Source: Woeseiaceae bacterium (GTDB taxonomy: Bacteria; Pseudomonadota; Gammaproteobacteria; Steroidobacterales; Woeseiaceae). From it: 64,000 nucleotides of DNA. The stretch lies in assembly GCA_021773075.1 (NCBI GenBank), contig JAJFKT010000026.1, forward strand, positions 857,176 to 921,175, in the 5' to 3' direction. Below the pieces are notes generated by a model, which made no database searches, was not told the origin of the DNA, and saw nothing but the letters and a program-made list of their open reading frames with translations. The translations under genes were made by a program, and so were the position numbers. Each line of letters opens with the position of its first letter. Within the stretch, counting starts at the first letter, position 1. Positions 63,589-64,000 of the stretch are shown piece by piece.

Positions 63589-63666
63589 ATGACCAATAAC
63601 GTTGCTTTACAAACGCCTTCGCCAATATCCGTCGCTCCCATGATGGACTGGACCGATCTCGCCTGA
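63589..63666 (+). pseudogene. dusA: dusA 5' fragment, interrupted by an integrated element
   Basis: The ATG at 63589 opens 25 codons encoding PSPISVAPMMDWTDLA and then a stop. ISVAPMMDWTD is the conserved N-terminus of tRNA-dihydrouridine synthase A, whose next residues should be RHCRYF-like; instead the frame runs into unrelated AT-rich DNA. The gene is thus cut about 23 codons in. The 5' end of dusA is a known integration hotspot for tyrosine-recombinase elements, which usually leave the rest of dusA, sometimes with a new start, at the far end of the insertion. Confidence 0.88.
63640..63657 (+). other. Probable attachment site in dusA
   Basis: ATGATGGACTGGACCGAT encodes MMDWTD, the last bases of this locus that match dusA. 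Strand exchange must have occurred within or just next to it. A second copy is expected at the far junction, to the right of the window. Confidence 0.65.
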
Positions 63667-63709
63667 ATTAAGTAAAAAAATCAACGTGTTAGGAGTGTAT
63701 TGCAAGTTG

Positions 63710-63729
63710 TGACGCACCAATGACGCACC
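63710..63729. repeat. Tandem 9-bp direct repeat at the element end
   Basis: TGACGCACC occurs at 63710-63718 and 63721-63729, with an 11-base period, about 55-75 bases inside the element. Repeats in this position commonly serve as arm-type sites for the integrase or its directionality factor. Confidence 0.55.
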
Positions 63730-63732
63730 GCG

Positions 63733-63755
63733 AGACTCGACGAATTCGCGAGTCT
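63733..63755. terminator. Hairpin after the PrtN-family gene
   Basis: AGACTCG and CGAGTCT form a 7-bp stem around ACGAATTCG. It lies 20 bases beyond the stop of the PrtN-family gene on the minus strand. It lacks a strong T-run, so termination is probable but not certain. Confidence 0.45.
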
Positions 63756-63774
63756 TGATTAAATAACTAGATAG

Positions 63775-63999
63775 TCAATTCATGTTAGCCCATTGAACCG
63801 TTGCAAGGGCCCGCTGTTCATCAATGTGCTTTGCAAGATCTGCCGCGCTAATAAGCCATGGTGATTTTTGGGAGCCCACACGATATGCCGGTATAGGCAG
63901 TTGTTGCAGGCAGGCGCGTCTTTTCGCTTTGGACGCGGATAAACCAAAGTATTTTTCACATACCCGCTGTAGGGGAATTTCCGCTTCGCCGAACTCGGC
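63775..63999 (-). CDS. PrtN-family pyocin activator (partial)
   Basis: This minus-strand frame enters from the right window edge and ends at TGA (63775-63777), giving 74 C-terminal residues: IPLQRVCEKYFGLSASKAKRRA, then LPIPAYRVGSQKSPWLISAADLAKHIDEQRA. The pattern matches PrtN-type pyocin activators: short helical DNA-binding proteins with a hinge ending in a basic SQKSPW-like stretch followed by an AADLAxHID helix. Such genes are frequent at the ends of dusA-integrated prophages and islands next to the integrase, where they may act as activator or excision factor. The start is outside the window. Confidence 0.78.
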   Translation of the reverse strand, partial: AEFGEAEIPLQRVCEKYFGLSASKAKRRACLQQLPIPAYRVGSQKSPWLISAADLAKHIDEQRALATVQWANMN

Positions 64000-64000
64000 A

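Noticed and set aside
1..64000. CRISPR arrays, tRNA or rRNA genes, insertion sequences
   Set aside because: I saw no regularly spaced repeats, no tRNA-like cloverleaf or rRNA stretch and no transposase frame. The only mobile-element sign is the dusA junction at the right end.

Overview
The window looks like a chromosomal segment of a gammaproteobacterium, probably marine and heterotrophic (inference). The signs are stacked c-di-GMP proteins, a ToxR/CadC-type regulator fused to TPRs, a GlyGly-CTERM metalloprotease, a TPR-sulfotransferase, a TonB-dependent receptor, three Rieske oxygenases and a dusA gene hit by an integrated element. A Woeseiaceae-like origin would fit this mix, but raw sequence alone cannot settle taxonomy. 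Coding density is very high: no gap between genes reaches 300 bases, and many neighbours share start and stop bases.

Left part (1-27.6 kb). This is a mixed region. It opens with a 5'-truncated PAS/GAF/GGDEF/EAL protein, an N-formylglutamate amidohydrolase overlapping a GCS2-type carboxylate-amine ligase, and a 7TM-PAS-GGDEF protein. An aldehyde dehydrogenase is coupled to a DUF4397 lipoprotein, and a stand-alone AraC-type HTH protein diverges from a bifunctional enoyl-CoA hydratase/3-hydroxyacyl-CoA dehydrogenase. Next come an ArsR/AHSA1 pair, a gluzincin-type peptidase, and a TetR-cysC-sat unit for making PAPS with a perfect 18-bp palindrome in its leader. A PLP decarboxylase and an NSS transporter follow, then a small lipoprotein, the GlyGly-CTERM metalloprotease, LysR and Lrp regulators, the wHTH-TM-TPR protein and a beta-propeller lipoprotein.

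Catabolic supercluster (27.7-57.8 kb). Unit A (27.7-42.7 kb) is an 11-kb leftward operon: phthalate-dioxygenase-type Rieske oxygenase, Gfo/Idh dehydrogenase, fused hydantoinase/5-oxoprolinase, and sarcosine-oxidase-like soxB-D-A-G. It diverges from VOC protein, GntR (FCD type), aminotransferase and aspartate-dehydrogenase-like genes. Unit B (42.8-57.8 kb) is headed by a HutC-type GntR. It contains a CMD-family protein, a leftward VanA-type Rieske/CMD/M29-like operon, and a rightward series: Ldh-family dehydrogenase, MFS transporter, creatininase-family amidohydrolase, a second soxB-D-A-G set and a TonB receptor. Palindromes in the promoters sort by class: TTGTATACAT in unit A fits FCD-type GntR sites, while TGTATATACA, TGTATAAACA and TGTATAGACA in unit B fit HutC-type sites. 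I read the whole as a two-regulon pathway for importing and dismantling N-alkylated or N-methylated, possibly cyclic, amino compounds. The substrate is unknown and no oxygenase reductase is encoded in the window.

Right part (57.8-64 kb). A strong terminator closes the TonB gene. Then come a TPR-sulfotransferase, a third Rieske oxygenase (choline/betaine-monooxygenase type), an MFS permease and a prolyl aminopeptidase. At 63589 dusA begins but stops after 25 codons, inside its conserved APMMDWTD motif, where foreign DNA starts. The element end carries 9-bp direct repeats, a hairpin and the C-terminal part of a PrtN-family pyocin activator running off the window.
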